Positions 12,201 through 27,200 are shown, counted from the first letter of the stretch. The stretch: 64,000 bases of DNA from Strongylocentrotus droebachiensis (GCA_035222895.1 JAVYIG010007222.1:1-64000), one strand, 5' to 3'. Notes: generated by a model from the letters alone, not told the origin. Translations and numbers: made by a program.

Positions 12201-15200
12201 AGTAGGAGGGAAAGTGATGAACAAAGACTAATAGTACACTGGCAAGTATTAGTATTTAAATAATTTCCTGTAGAATCTTATTTTATGTGATATTTCCCCA
12301 TTTTTTAAAAAATTATTATTATTATTATTATTTTTTTTTTTTTTTGGGGGGGGGGGGGTAGGGGGGGGGGGGTGGGTTCTGAACACAAATATACCTGTTG
12401 TCATTTTTCTAAATGACATCTTCGGACGTTGCCATAGTAACGCATTAAATTCATTAACATGACTTATATTACAATTCAATTTTCAATTATTGCCTATATA
12501 TATCTATTTTCAGCTACCATTTTTACATTGATAAACAATATAAGTCTTCCCAGATCATAGTTATACTCAAATATTGCGGTTGCCTATATTTTTAGAAAAT
12601 AAAAAAGATCTGTTGAAATATGTTCATTTTACTGCAAAGGTTTGACTATTCTAAGTTATATTTTGGAAAAAAATATATATTGAGGTATCTGAACAAACCA
12701 AATAAAAAACAAATGTCTAGATATGAATGATTCTTTTCAATCGAGATGAGGGTTTTAATGTACCGGTCACAATGGTACGGAAATGCCTGACAGAAGGGTT
12801 AACATGACATGACAGATTTATTTGTGCAGCGAATTCGAAGAGATTAAAGATCCCCACGGTACTCACTGTAGAGTGGATGAGCGTAAAGCTGAAGGGAATA
12901 GACACCAACTCGTGACCAATGAATACAGTTGCCGTTATGACATTACTTGCAACTCGAAGGTTGACATCATTATTGCCGGTGGTGGCGTTGTTGGCTGTCT
13001 TGTTATTAAGGAGGTCAGCAAGACGTGCGGACGTAACAATCCCTATAGTGACAGGCAGCTGGTCATTTCTATCTGCAGAGGGTGTAGAATCCATTTATAA
13101 TCCGTTTAAGTTCACTCAAATCGTAACAAGGTTATCATATCTTCTATCTAGAATTTTATAATATTCGTTATTTTTTAGGATAGGCATTAGTCAAATATCT
13201 ACGGCCAATAGAAATTATAGGGCAGCCGCAGCATTACCACGGTCACATACGGTAGCAGTCACATATGTTAGGGTAGCGGCACGGCGTATTTTGAATTTCT
13301 TGGAGACAGAAAACCTACGGCTGCCGTACGGCCTTTTAAGTGAAGACGCACGGTCGTTTTAGGGCGTCCCTGCGGCGGCCATAGGTTTATGACAAATACC
13401 AAGGCAGACGCAAGGTAGCCACAATGCAACCGTACACCCGACGTATTGTCGCCGTGGAACCACTCTACGGCATGGCTACGGTGTGTCTTATTGTCTTATT
13501 GCTACGGCGAATCTAGAAATGAAAATAGTTATAACTCCGCGTTATAATCCCACGGCGACCTGTACGGCCTGTAACGATAGAGATACGCCCTAGGGTGACC
13601 CTGAGGCAACCGCAGATTCTCTGCGGCCTCCGCGGGTATCTCTCGATTTCGGTGGCTTACGGCCGCCGTATCCTAGCCGTAGAGCAAATGTGACCTATGC
13701 ATAAGGCATGAGCGGTAGACAGATGTAACTGTTATCATCATTGACAGTGTATAAGCATTCCTTTTTGTATAAATATTGATACTGAACTCATCTCTACAGG
13801 TGTGGGTGGGTTGGGTGAGCGAGAATGAGGGTGTGCGCGGGACTGAATAGTGTATGAACGTCAAGTGGGAAGAGCATTAATGACACTACTTATATGTCTT
13901 TATGACCCCCTACCTTTGGATTGGTCATTCCTTTCACAGAAATAGTTTGCGGGCAAAGAAAACTGATTTCCGTTCAGGCTGGTGTCCGTCCATTCAGTAG
14001 CACACAAATCTTCGAGTACAGATCGGTATACATAGATATCTAGCGTGAAAGTGTTGCCAGGTAGGAGAAATAGATATAATGTGGAGAAAGAGAAGTGGTT
14101 GAATAAAGGAAAATAATTGGAAAAGAGGAAACAGTATTATGGGAAGGGAGAATTAACATAATGAATGAAGATTCACAAAAAAAGTAACAAAAGAACACAA
14201 AATGTGTAGCTATATAATGGTAGGAAACTTGAATATAAATAACTGAGCAAGTTCCCCCATCAAATATGACATATTACGAAGAAAACATATTAAAAGAATG
14301 GAAACTCTTGAGGGATGTAGAGAAGCTGATTAATATTATCCGATTATCTCAATCAAATTTAGCGAATCCATCACTTTTGTATATAGTAGAGATTGTAACA
14401 ATCCGTAAACATCCCTTTTTATGATTAAGATCGCAGTTCAGATTTAAATTCAGATTTCATTTACAGTTTCAATTGGTAGTGTATAACATCAACAATATGC
14501 CAAAAATATATTACAATTAAGAATGAATTCGTACATGAATCTTATTAAATACAAATTGAACATTTTTTAATTTTACAATAATGACCTTTATTATAATTGA
14601 TATGTTGACATGTAGAGGTGTCGTGGTCGAGTGGATAAGTCACCGGACTGTGGATCACAAGGTCCGCGGTTCAAGTCCCGCCGCGGCACTAATGTCCTTT
14701 GGTAAGACATTGATCTACATTTGCCACTCTCCACCCAGGTGTTAAAATGGGTACCCGGTAGGATGCGAAAGCTAATGTGGTTTGATTAGCAAGTGGCGCT
14801 TGTAAAATGGCGACTGGCTGGAATGCTCCCCAGGGAGTGGAGAATGTGCATACCTTGTGTGCGGGTAAGCCTGAATCCGATGACCGGGGTAATAATATGT
14901 TGTAAAGCGCTGTGATACACATGTATGTCTGTAAGAGCGCTATATATATGCCAATATTATTATTATTTAAAACAAGAGTTGGTTCCTTACAGTTGTTTGT
15001 GAGCTTGCCATACAATTTTGAGAAACAATAATACGCTTATTGTAAACGATGCTTTTGAATGCACTTTCTTGATCTATAACATTGACATTTACTAGCGCCC
15101 CGTCTTATAAAGATTTGCGACTGATCCAAATCAATCGCAAGTCCTCCAATCAATCGCAATTTGCAGTTCGTTTTCTTTTGAGTACATAGTTGATATCATT

Positions 15201-18200
15201 GATATCAATCCTAAATAAGTTGCCATTGATATCAACTCTTTATAAGACGTGCATTCGCGTGAAAATTATGCAGATCACATGGACATTTACATGAAGGTTT
15301 AAAAATACTAATAAATCATTACTTCGAGAGTTTCATTGAAAAAACATGTTTTGAGATTTTCGCAATTGAAATATCGATGCATTTCCATTCTATGAGGCAC
15401 CCTGCACGTTAATACCACCTACCAAGATTATGGCAAATTCCAACCTCTTAGTTCTAAAGCTCCTGTTTTCTTTATCTTTCGGCACAAAAATACAATGCTG
15501 ATCAACTTACCGTTGACTTCGATTGATTGTCCTGTACTGAGACTCATTCCAATGTCGAAGACCTTCTGCTCTAAGATGTCAGGGTTCAGAGGAAGCTGAA
15601 GATTATCCTATATTAAACAGATGGACGCCATAATTATGATTTTTTTTTTAAATTGTTCAGTTCCTGACACGACACTCTAAAATGCGGTGTATATACGAGA
15701 TCGTTTGAAGAAGTTGAAAACTAATAATGCTGTGATAAATTTACGGATTTTTAAGTTCCATGGAAATGCGAGTCGGTTCCCGGCTTCCATCTTGGTCTAG
15801 TACCTTCTAATTTTCCTTCTAAGAAATCCCTTAATATAATCTGATGTCTTTAACTATTATCCTTCAGGATTTTTAGAAACCACTTTCAAACAAAATATTT
15901 CTAACTAGATCTCATCCGTCATGATGTTTTTGTTTTAATGACTTGTCTGTATATTAGATTCAATATTGAGCCTTTAATTAATTTGCTCATTTTCTCTTAC
16001 GACTTTAAAAGAGTTAACCATCAACTGTACATCTTATCCTTTATAGCTATAGTAAATACCCCCAAATGTATAACTTTAATGCATTTTCGCCAATGATCAC
16101 CAATGCAATCATTTTCAGGGGTTCTCTATTTCGGAGATAATCAACAAATTAAAGACGATGTAATCCCTTTGACCTATCAAGACAATTTGCTCTGACTTAC
16201 TGCTGTAGTACGCTCGGCTAGAGGAGATTGCTGTGTGTATAAAACAAAACAAAATAAAAAAAGGCACGAAATGTTACATTCGCTGTTAAAGAATTTGTGA
16301 AAATCTGTCAATCTTTTCTTGATAGTATGATTTTTACACGAGAGCGAGAATGCAGAGCTTTAACAAGAAAGGGAAAAATATCGAAAACATGTGTGTAGCC
16401 TTTATTTTCATTGTCACCCTAAATCACAGGGACTGTGCATGCTTTTTACAGATCCCCTGCCATTGAGCAGACTGTTCAAAAGAGGCTTTTTTGTATTTTT
16501 GATTCCACTTCCTTAGCGTTTCCTTGAAATTGATTGAACTGTGACTTACATGAAATAAAAAAAAACTAATTAAGGTCCCAAAAGTACAAGAGACCCGGCA
16601 TAATTCACATGGAAGGGGGGGGGGGGGGGGAGCAGATGTTGTTTGTACATATTTTTGACGGGATGTGGACCTGCTCGTGTTTCGTGCTACGTATTGATTC
16701 TTGTGCATGTACCACTAACATTATGCTCTCGTGCTTAGTATAGGGACTCACGAATCTTCGCTACTTAAAGCTCTTTTATCATAGAGCCGTGGCCCTTGAG
16801 AGATATTACCTCAGTCTGCTGTGTAGATGAAGCATTCAGACCAGGTGCAGAAGATTTAGATGAATGCGTTGACACTGCAGTGATATCTGGAGGAGAACTC
16901 ACTGATGCGGTCAAGGTGTGGTCGGATGGAGGCGAAGATGAGGAGGTGAGGGATGGAGAAGTCGTTTCCAACGGTACACTCGTGGTGGGTTCAGTGGTTG
17001 GTGAGTCTGTAGACGATTTGCATGGAAATGTCAATAGTGTAGATCCATCTGGTGGATTTTTGTGTATAGTCGTCTTGTAATCGATGCCAAAGAGAATGCA
17101 CGAGGGTGGACCATCAAAATGAGACTCAGAAAAATGTCCGTCGAAGCTTGCTCTGAACGTAGAACTTTCTGAACCTCCTGAATCTAAAACAATGAAGAGT
17201 ACCGATAAATCATATGAAGATAGAACCTGTAAATTACGCATATTTCGTTTCGTTCTAACTGAATTGACTTTCCTTTGATTACAGTTTTGTCTACAATTCT
17301 ATCAAGGAGGACTATTGTCCTAGCTTCTATTCCTAAGTTATTAACCATAAATTTGAATTAACTCGATGAATCAAGATTTGTCAAATTCCATCTCTTTCAC
17401 CTCCAATATCCTACGAAACTGTACATTTAATACGCAGGATTTGCTAGCCCGTTTCAAATGGGTGTGGTTAAACGAAAATGCTGACCCGGTAGCTGAAGTC
17501 GACAAATCTCAAGATACGCAAAGCCACGATGAAAGATATCACATCTTATAAAATCATTATAGATAAAGATCAGGATGATGATTATCACAGTAATAACAAT
17601 ATTGTTAATGATAATAGCAGTAGTAGTATTATTTATGACAATAAAGATATAGAAAATAATGATGATAATAATAATAATAATAATAATGATCATGATAAAT
17701 ATGACAATAATAAGAGAAATGACATCAGCAACAATGATAGAACAGGCAGCCGTAAGTGTAATGTTGCTATTGATAAGATTTGACTTATAGGCCTACTTGC
17801 TACATAAATATTGGGCAAAATATTTCACATTATATAGGAAGGCTAGTATTTACGCAACAAACACGTTCGTTAGCCTTAAATGGCTAAGGTCACCCCCATT
17901 CAAAAAGGCCTTACATCAACAAACCCATGCACCTTTTTTAATGAATAGATACATCAATTGCGTATTCTACAGAGTACAGACCGGACTGCATCGATAAAGA
18001 CTATTTCAACGTCCACCATATAGCTTCGTTGGTTTAACAATCAAGAAGAACTGAGTAGAGTAGTTAATCATAGCTAAGGCAATCAAGAAGGCCTTATATC
18101 AAACAACCCATGCACTTTTGTCATTAATGGATACATCACCTGTGTATTCTACAGACACGACTGCATCGATCTTGATGTAATCAGGGGGGAATGACCCTGG

Positions 18201-21200
18201 TGAAGCCCCAAAGCAGTACTGGGTAGAGTAGTTAGCTAGAAGGATATAGGCCAGACTCCCACAGGTATAGGTGTCACCACAGTGAACAATGTTGTTAGCT
18301 GCCTCCGTGACATCCACAGTCGATGTAATAGTCCCTCCATTCCCGTCATCTGATTTGACCGTCACGTTAGCATTGGTAACCTGGATGTAGTCTCGTGAGC
18401 CTTCTGGACACTCAGGGAATGTTGGATTGCATGGATTCTGTCCGAGTTCTTTGTAGCGAATCAAACAAACAAATATATATGGCGCCTATACAATCACTTT
18501 GTATAATATGCTTTTACGGAATTAAAAAAAAAATGAAAAGAAAAGCCGTAGAATAGTAAATATATGCGTTATTTACAATACTACAATTACATAATTAAAG
18601 AGTGAGTGCAGCAAATGCCTATCTGACGAATCCTTATTATGGGGTGCAAAATAGTTTAATCTTAAATTGACATCGTAGGAAAATTATGCCATAAAAGTTT
18701 AAGTATTGCGTTACAATAAACAACTTGACGGTACCTTCACTTCAATAAAGGAGTTAATTTCCTAAATACTTATTGGCAGGGAATTTCAGTTTTCACGGGG
18801 AAGAGAGTCATGGACATAACGAGGATTTTTTACATGAATATCCCCTGTCACTCCACCGCACAGTGGGCCAGGGAGGAACCAAAGTGTGCCAAAACTAATT
18901 TCTGGGGATTTATTTTCTATAAATCCATAGGAAATGTTTGGATGTCTAGGGATTTCCGCTTAAATAGTATTACCAACATTTTCTCTGATATCTAAGCTTT
19001 AAGTTGATACCAGATTTGGCTGCCCGATTGTGCCCGTTATTATGTTAGAGCCGTTTTCTTTGCAACATTGCCCCGAAAAATGTGTTTATTTTGGTCCGCG
19101 GTGTCAGAACAAGTGTCACGCGCCCCCAAGCGCCGTGATTTATGACCGCGAATCCTTCATGATTCAGCCGCGGACTAAAAACAAACATATTTTTCGGGAC
19201 AATGTGGCAAGGGGAATCGGCTCTAACATGACAACGGGCAAGATCGGGCAGCCAAATTTGGTTTCAACTTAAAGCTTAGACATCAGACAAAATGGTGGTA
19301 TTAAAATATAAGCGGAACTCTGCGGAAATCTAAACGTTTCCTCTAGATTTATAAAAAACATGGATAATTAGTCAATTTTTCAGTGAATTAACCTTTAATA
19401 TATCATGAAGATTGTGTTTCTATACATTTTAACCAATTCATGCAACAAAATAAACTATCAGGAATATGTGAGAGCAATTTCATATCAATAACTTAAGCAC
19501 TTCATGTTAAATTGAAAGATTTATAAAATAGGTCACTATTGCACTAAAACTGTGAATATGTAGGATTTTGCTGTTTGAAGGAGTAAATTTATTCCCTAGT
19601 TGTGCTTACCGGAATTAAATATTTTACTGAGGTATTCCTCAATGTATTACAGTTCAACTGGTCAAGAAGAGAATTGAAGAGAAATAAATCACCAAAAATG
19701 AGTTTTGGCGCACTTTGGTTCCTCCCTGGCCCACTGTGCGTTGCCATGGTTACGCGAACGAGCGTTGAATCGGCTGTGCGTAAACGAAACAGTACAAATG
19801 TGTACCGATTATGCCTAATAATAATCGATGGGCGTGGGGAGGAAAAGTGCCTGCACATGCAGAGTAGCAAATAATCGCAAAAAGAAATACCATACATGGA
19901 AAGCTTAGGTTTTGGCGGACATTTTGAGATTAACATCACTGCAGGAATCGGCCGGAATCCTAATAAACATGCTACTTTTATAAAAATTTGCAATTTTTTC
20001 TTTTTTGTGTGAAATTTAATGCTTATTTTTCCCAAAATGAAGCTTCCATAAATTTGGTCATTGTATTTTCTAATTGGGTTACCAATAGGCAAGAAGTGCA
20101 CGCAGTATCAAGTTGATTGCTTTTCCCTTCATAAATTCTCAACACCTATTGTAAAGTTGCCACTTTTATCATTTTTGGAGCAACATATAGATTTTCCCAT
20201 GTTCGCAGGGGTTTATGACACTTTTAAAACTCGCTAAATATTAAAATATGGGTGGACAAATATTCTTTAGAATGTTTTCTTCCCCAAGCGAATGAAAAAA
20301 ATATAAAAATTCACATTCGCCAATTTTGAATTTTGGCACACTTTGAGGCGATTCTGGCCCACTGTGCACCGTCTTCTGGAAACGGTTGATGATACCTATT
20401 TATTGCCCCACCCCTCAAAATATTTGACTCATTTACGCTCTGAATATTACTAAGGGCGCGTTCATGCTTGATTTTGACGGCCAGAATCAGGCATCTGTTA
20501 CGCGTTTAGTTTAAAACACAATTGCGTTCATGCTCACTTTTGTAGAATCACCGAAAAACGGCGATCACGATCGCCGATCGTAAACTCACAAAAAGATGCG
20601 TTTACAATTTGTAAACGCGTTTAAATGGGGTCAACGCACTGACCTCTAGTGGGTCTACGTAGCATGCGCACACAGGTTTGCGAATCCAGCTGAAGGCCAC
20701 CCAAGGAGAATTGCCTGGAGAAGTGAGCATGAACAGTGCACCGTGGAACTGCGATTACGATGAGCGTTTACGATGAGCGTTACAAATCGCTCATTCTGCC
20801 TTCAAAATCAAGCATGAACGCGCCCTTAGAGGTCTAACCATGACAGTCCAAGAGACCGTAAACTTCGACCTTTTGACCCTTTTGGTCTCTTATCTCGCAA
20901 ACACTTTTCCTCAAAATTCATTTATATTGAAATATAGAAGCCATCTTACCGGCTAGGCGTGTTTGGTAACACTGGCGCTCTCCACTTGTGATAGGTAAGA
21001 GCTGAATCCGTATTTACACCAAATTATGAAATATAAGAGGAGACAAATCATGGTTACAAAACAAGAAGGAAATGAAGATGTGCACAATTTTGGGAGCACA
21101 GTAAAATAAACTACAAGATATACATAGTTTGTAAAAAAATTGGAAAATAAATGTTACTTGAATCATATATGTATCAACACTCCGGTATTTATCATTTATC

Positions 21201-24200
21201 TGTTACTGTCTGGCCTAAATTCACTCATCCTATGGATAATAAATCATTCAAAGGGATGATAATAATTATGGCTGCTATTGATCGCCAAGCGTGTGTTTAT
21301 ACGTCCTTATGTGAATCCGGAGGTGGCCGCATTGCTTCAATCGCCTACGTATCATCGAAGCGCCAAGTTTGTATGATATTGGCTTCGTTTTTGGGGGGAG
21401 GGGGGTGCCAATATTCAATTTGAATTTTCTGATTGTGGTCACATATATATTTTTAGTGAAAATATATAACACGTTTCACTTTCTTTCTGTCATAAGCCTT
21501 TATTTGACAAGCAATGTCGATTTTAATCAATGTCTATTTTAACGAAGGGCACGAGCACATTGACTCGGTTTCGGGCATGGGACATCACAATAGGGAGACC
21601 ATTGATCTACTGCTGAGCTTTTGCATCTCCTCGTCTTAGTTTGTTTCAAAGTATCTTGACACAATTGCAAAGTCTTTCTAAAAATACATTTAAAGGCATT
21701 GTTTAACAATGCCAACTCTGAGATACATGACCCTGCGTGTTATCATCGTTTGTGCTATGGTGTAATGTTGATGCGCTAAAAAGAAATTGCGTTTCAAAAT
21801 GATCATGAAGTGCCTCAAAAAGTAAAAACCTTTGAGCGACCGGTTTCTCAACGTCATGGGATTCCTTACTGACCTAATGGTTTATAATTATGATTGTTGC
21901 TTGAGCTAAATCCAGGATTTCGTTTAAAATCTGAGACAAAGAAAACCAAACCCTTTAAGGATAATTTGTTTAATATTTCATAGTCATATCCACACATTTC
22001 AAAAGGTCTCCATGGCTATATGGCATTGCCTATATTGTTTTAGGGAGGCTTTTGCGATAGTGTATTTTGTTTCCTGCTCTTAACAACCGGTTTTTAAGGG
22101 GTCATGAACATTCGTAAAATGTAGGTCGTCTTTCGTGTCCATCATCTGAGCTCAAATGTTCTTCCAGGCTCTTGCACACTGAAGAGCCTTCTCACCTGCT
22201 GCCACTAGGTCTTCCAGGCAGCATTGGTCATCCAGAAGAGTGGGCATCTTAAAAGACGTGGCATAGATTGCACGAATGTTCCACTCTCACAGTCAGTGTC
22301 ATCTGTATATTTCCATTTATGCATATTGTATTTGCATCGCCCCATGCCTGTACGAAGCCTACTGAGGGACATCCACATCTTCTAGAAACATATATGGCCA
22401 GGTGGCAGCTGTTCTTTGGTCAGGATTGGTAGCTTGGTTTTTTGAAGAGCGTCAACATCATAATTGCAAAATAAACTAATTGCTTACCGAAGGAACCGAA
22501 TAGATACGACGCAATACTTTCCCAGCCTTTGTATTTGGAAGCAAAGCATCTTTTAACCCTGTTCACATTTTGGGCTTGTATCACTGACTTTATGCAGACC
22601 ATTTTCAATCTACCACACTCATGATTTGAACTGATATTTCCCTCTTTATTATGTCAGGGCCGCCCCACACAAAAAGAAATAAACAGGTATACTCCTGGAG
22701 GCGTAGGTAACACGGTAGCAAGATTAACAAAATAAGAAATAGCGTTCGTTTTAATTATAGTAATTTAATTTACCTTTTAAAGTCAATGTATGGATTTTCC
22801 ACATAATTATTCATATCATTCTTTTTTCTTCATTTATACGGTTAATAAGGCTGGAGAATTACTGCGTTGTATCTAAACGGTCAATATGAGTTGAATTTCT
22901 TCATGATCTTTGATCGTAACTACTAGGAAGTATTTTAAAATAGAAAAGGGGATAGGGGTCACCTTGTCTAACACCTCTCTAAACAATAGAGCACCTTAAT
23001 ATGATTTATAAAGTTAGAACCGAAATTTGTTAAAGGTCAATATTTTTAGGACAATAGGATGACTAAGTGAATCTAATTTTTTTTTTGAAATCCAAACTGA
23101 GAATGATGGCAGAAAGATTTTGCAGTGGGGTAAATAGCATATCCATGATTGATCAAGGTGCCTCTCATTCACGTCGTTTCTTTAAGAAAGTTACTTGATC
23201 TTTGTATATTAGGTCATCTAAAGTGTTCTCCATCTTCTCAGCTATGACATTCGAGGCAACTTTAGTATTAAATTAATCAGAGATGGTTGGTTCGTTTGTT
23301 TTACTTGACCGCGCTAAGAATGCATGAGCTTGTAAGTAAGTAACTATAAGTTTGCTAATGAGTGTTTTCGCGTGTTTTTGGTATTTTTGTACTTGGAAAA
23401 AAGGATGAAATTACACAAGTTTATGTTCGCTTGTTCTTCCCATTACACATTAAATAATACATTGATGATATATCATTGAAGGGGACAGCGAACATTTGCT
23501 GGGATACCATTTTCTGATGTAGGAATTCTAAACCCTGATATTTCATGCGCTCTTTTATCTCACCACCTGGTCAACAGTAGCAGATTAGCGCATAACTTTC
23601 CTGCGGCTTGGAGCATGGGGTAAAAAGAGAGCGGCTTCATTCCACTTCTTCCCTATCATCTCCCTGTTACAAGTAAGTAAAATCTTCAACGCCAATAAAC
23701 GCCTTGCGTCTGCGCACATAGTTGCATCAATAACCGCACGCAACATGCTAATGACATCCTTCCTTTTCCCGTATATCTCGACTCCAATTCATTTCAATTT
23801 AATTATATCTTTATGCACCACGGTAATTCTAAGTATGATTGTGTATCACGTTACAGTATGCTGCAGTCGGTGTATTACCTGAATATGAATTATTGATAAT
23901 GAATTTCTAATCGGTCGTGACGATTCGATATATATATTCTATTTTGTCATTACTAATCCATTAGTAAATTAAAACTGAATGTAGTTTCCACTTTCAATTT
24001 CAAGGATCCCAAGTGAGAATGATTTGTCCTAGCTAGTCATAGGAAACAGAAACTCGAAAAGCTACACAGGGTATGGAAAGAGAGAAGAAAAAAAAGAGAG
24101 ACAGAAAGAGAGAGAGAGTTAGAGAAGGAAAGTGAGATAGAGAGAGCGAGAGTGTGTGTGTTTGTGTTTGTGGGAGAGAGAGATAGAGAGAGGGAGATAA

Positions 24201-27200
24201 GAGTGTTTGTGTGTGTATGTGAGAGAGAGAGAGAGAGAGATAGGGCAGTTAATAGATAACGTATGTATTTGGGTTATTCTGAGGAGGCTATAGGAACAGT
24301 GTGTAGTGGAAGTGTGGTCGGGTGGTGTGTGTGTCGCATGGTGGGGAGGGGGGGGGGGGGGGGGGTAGTAGTGTGTTTTGGCTGGATGGGGTTATTTGTT
24401 TTATGTTACAACTGAATTCATTTTTATTTTCATCAATAATTGTACAATCTATGTAATGAAAATGTTTTGAATTCATGTCAAGGAAAAACAACTGTATTTT
24501 ATTATTAAAATTAATTTGTGTCGTTGAAATCAATAAAAAAAAAATATTGAAGAAAAAAAAGAAAGAAAACAAATATGCACCACCTGATAGACTAACATTT
24601 CAAAACAACGGACATGAGAACAGAATGAGTAGAGGGAGGAGTATAGTAAGGTACATGGAACACTGAGAAGCAAATAACGTTTTAGATAGAGAAAAGGGTA
24701 AAGATACAAACGAAAGAAGAGAGTGATGCAGTGACTTTGAAGAGAGAGTTGAGAGGAGGAGCAAGCGGCTCTCCCTAGTAGGCTCGCGTGCACCATGGCT
24801 TAGCCTCCCTCTTTCTGAAAATCTTGGATCCGCTGCTGAAACTGTGTATCATTCTCCGATTCATTCATATTAGTTGGCATTTCTTGCAGAATTATCCATC
24901 TTTACAAAACGAATTATTAAATTTCCAATTGATATATTCGGATATCTCCTTCCTATCGCCAGCTCGTGTATACAACACTATTGCTGAATGACCACTACCT
25001 ACATTTGGAAATATCTACTCTGTTGATAAAATCTTGAAGTGTATCTGATATCAACCATAAATCTAATCTACCTTGAATCACGGGATGGACTTGACGTCAT
25101 ATATATCTCCGTGATGAGGGGTTATGAATTCACCATATATCTATTCCTTCATGTTCATAAATAATCCTGTTCATGATAATGAGAGTAATGCTATCTAAAA
25201 GACGGTTTCCTTTTCTGTTTAACTGTTAAATAGACTAAGTATTTTAATCCACACCTCGAATAACTGGTGCCATTTACACAAAGAAAGCTATATGTCCTCT
25301 TAAAATGAACACTGGTTATTTAGGTCTGCTTAAAATAAGCCAGGTTCATACCGGGGCTTCCTAGTCAGCGTAAGTTAATCTCTGCAGCAGTAAATACCTC
25401 TTGAATATTTGACTTACACCTTTAGTTGTCCACACCCTCTTACTCGGACTAACTAGCCTCGATTAAGTTAACACGACCTTCCACCGACCCAGTCTTACTA
25501 AGAGTAACTTCCAGAAGTCAGGGGCGGATCACGGATTTTACAAGGGGTGGGAGGGGGCGTGTGGATCACGGATTTTACAAGGGGTGGGAGGGGGCGTGAT
25601 TTGTACGAAATTGCAAACGCGAAGTCTTTACGGTTTGGGGTAGGGCCGTGCATTTTAATTGCTCTATGGTACATTCTGATACATTTCTGAGTAAACTGAA
25701 CATTATTTATGTGATTTTTGTTGAAGGTAAAAGGGGATCCTGGATCTATCCCTGGAAGTGGTGGCGTCCGCACTAGTCGACCTCAACCCACCTTCCGCTT
25801 CTAAACCGTTCGAATTCTAATTTTCGATTGTAAACAAACAACCCTCGTGACAGGTCGAAGATACTCCGAGTGCAAAGTGAGAGCATCCACACGGTCAAAT
25901 TTAATACGCTACCCTCTAGACGTGTCAGCGCGTTACTCCTGGATAAATCCAGGAGTAAATCGGTCGGGATAAAGGTGGGCGTAGCGAACACGACCATTGT
26001 TCAGACTGTATAAGGAGGTCGTTGGTGGCGGGCATTAGAACCGTGACCTTCACCCTGTTTCCACCCGCTTATAGGTAAGCAAGGCTTATAGTTTTTATGT
26101 GTGTTTAAATTGTTATATTTGATAATATTGCTACTATGTTTTGTTCATATGGTTTTAACGAATTAGTATCATTATAAGGCTTAAAAATATGTTCAAAGAA
26201 CATGATATTTGTTAACAGACAGGTGTAATTTAAGGCGATATTGTTGTTACGTAATGCTCAGAGGGTGTGACTTCTCAATGTACAAGTAGATTACACGTAG
26301 AGGAAATGGATGCCTAGGCTATGCCTGTACGGGTACGTGTAGAATGCATTTGTGTGTACGGTCAATTAGGCCTTGGAGTGTGACTATTGTAGTCGGGAAC
26401 TTGGGCGCTAATGAATATGTATTAGGTTTTGGTGTAGAGAAACCTGATTAACGAAGAATTATGATCTTTTAAGTTTGATTAATTATGTTAGGAATTCGTT
26501 ATTGATCCAGCTTATACACTTTGGGCATTTGCAATGTCTTAAATAAGTTAAAGTTAATGTCATTAACGATTCAAATGTTTTAGTGTAGTGAACACTAACT
26601 AGCTATTTTTGTCATAATTCTGAAAGATGTGTTGTTGTTTATTTTTGTAATTGATAACTGTTTAACATTACTTGACCCCGTTTCCACCCTGCTAATAGCG
26701 ATGTGTCCTTTTATACAGAATAAAGAGCACCAACTCTACTCCTCAGGCTGCCATTGTCATCTGTTTTGTCCGAGGCCTACCCCCACTCATTCCGGCCAGG
26801 GGCGTCACTAGACCTTTTTCAGTGGGGGGGGGGGGGGGGGGGGGGTGAAGAGGCCAACGATTACCGACAAAACTAGCCACCAAATACCGACAAAATTAAA
26901 TGTCCCAATATCTACAAATTTAACCCTATCTATAGTACTTGCGTATGCGCAAATGGTCATTTTCCTCGACGACTTAAATATGCGAATTATTTCGTCAACT
27001 AACTTCACCATCATAGCTATATATTTTAATGCAGGCGCGGAGCTAGGATCTATTTTTAGGGAGGGGCGGTAGTGAGCAGGCGAATCACTTAAAGAGCGCG
27101 CGTCGGTGATATGCCTCCCGCGCGAAGCGCGAAAGTTTTGACGTTTCATTAAATTATGAGAAAAAGCAGACGATTCGGTGTACTGTTTACGACTCTTAAT

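Larger units (their letters stand above)
22130..25110 (-). mobile_element. Degraded LINE (endonuclease, RT and C-terminal fragments)
   Basis: Minus-strand fragments in the order expected of a non-LTR retrotransposon. 24990-25110 gives QGRLDLWLISDTLQDFINR (end of an APE-type endonuclease). 22930-23290 gives ASNVIAEKMENTLDDLIYKD, LSLDFKKK and RGVRQGDPYPLF (L1-like reverse transcriptase). 22130-22440 gives LSRLRTGMGRCKYNMHKWKY followed by a CPL segment (C-terminal region). Many stops and frameshifts; simple repeats interrupt 23300-24950. The C-terminal part could be from a second element. Confidence 0.7.

Noticed and set aside
14613-14690. Possible functional tRNA gene
   Set aside because: Good A and B boxes, but the anticodon arm does not form a 5-bp stem with 7-nt loop, and it is followed by a SINE body and tail.
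19589-20101. 170-residue minus-strand frame
   Set aside because: Inside the Transib-like element; no transposase motif such as a DDE region could be recognised.
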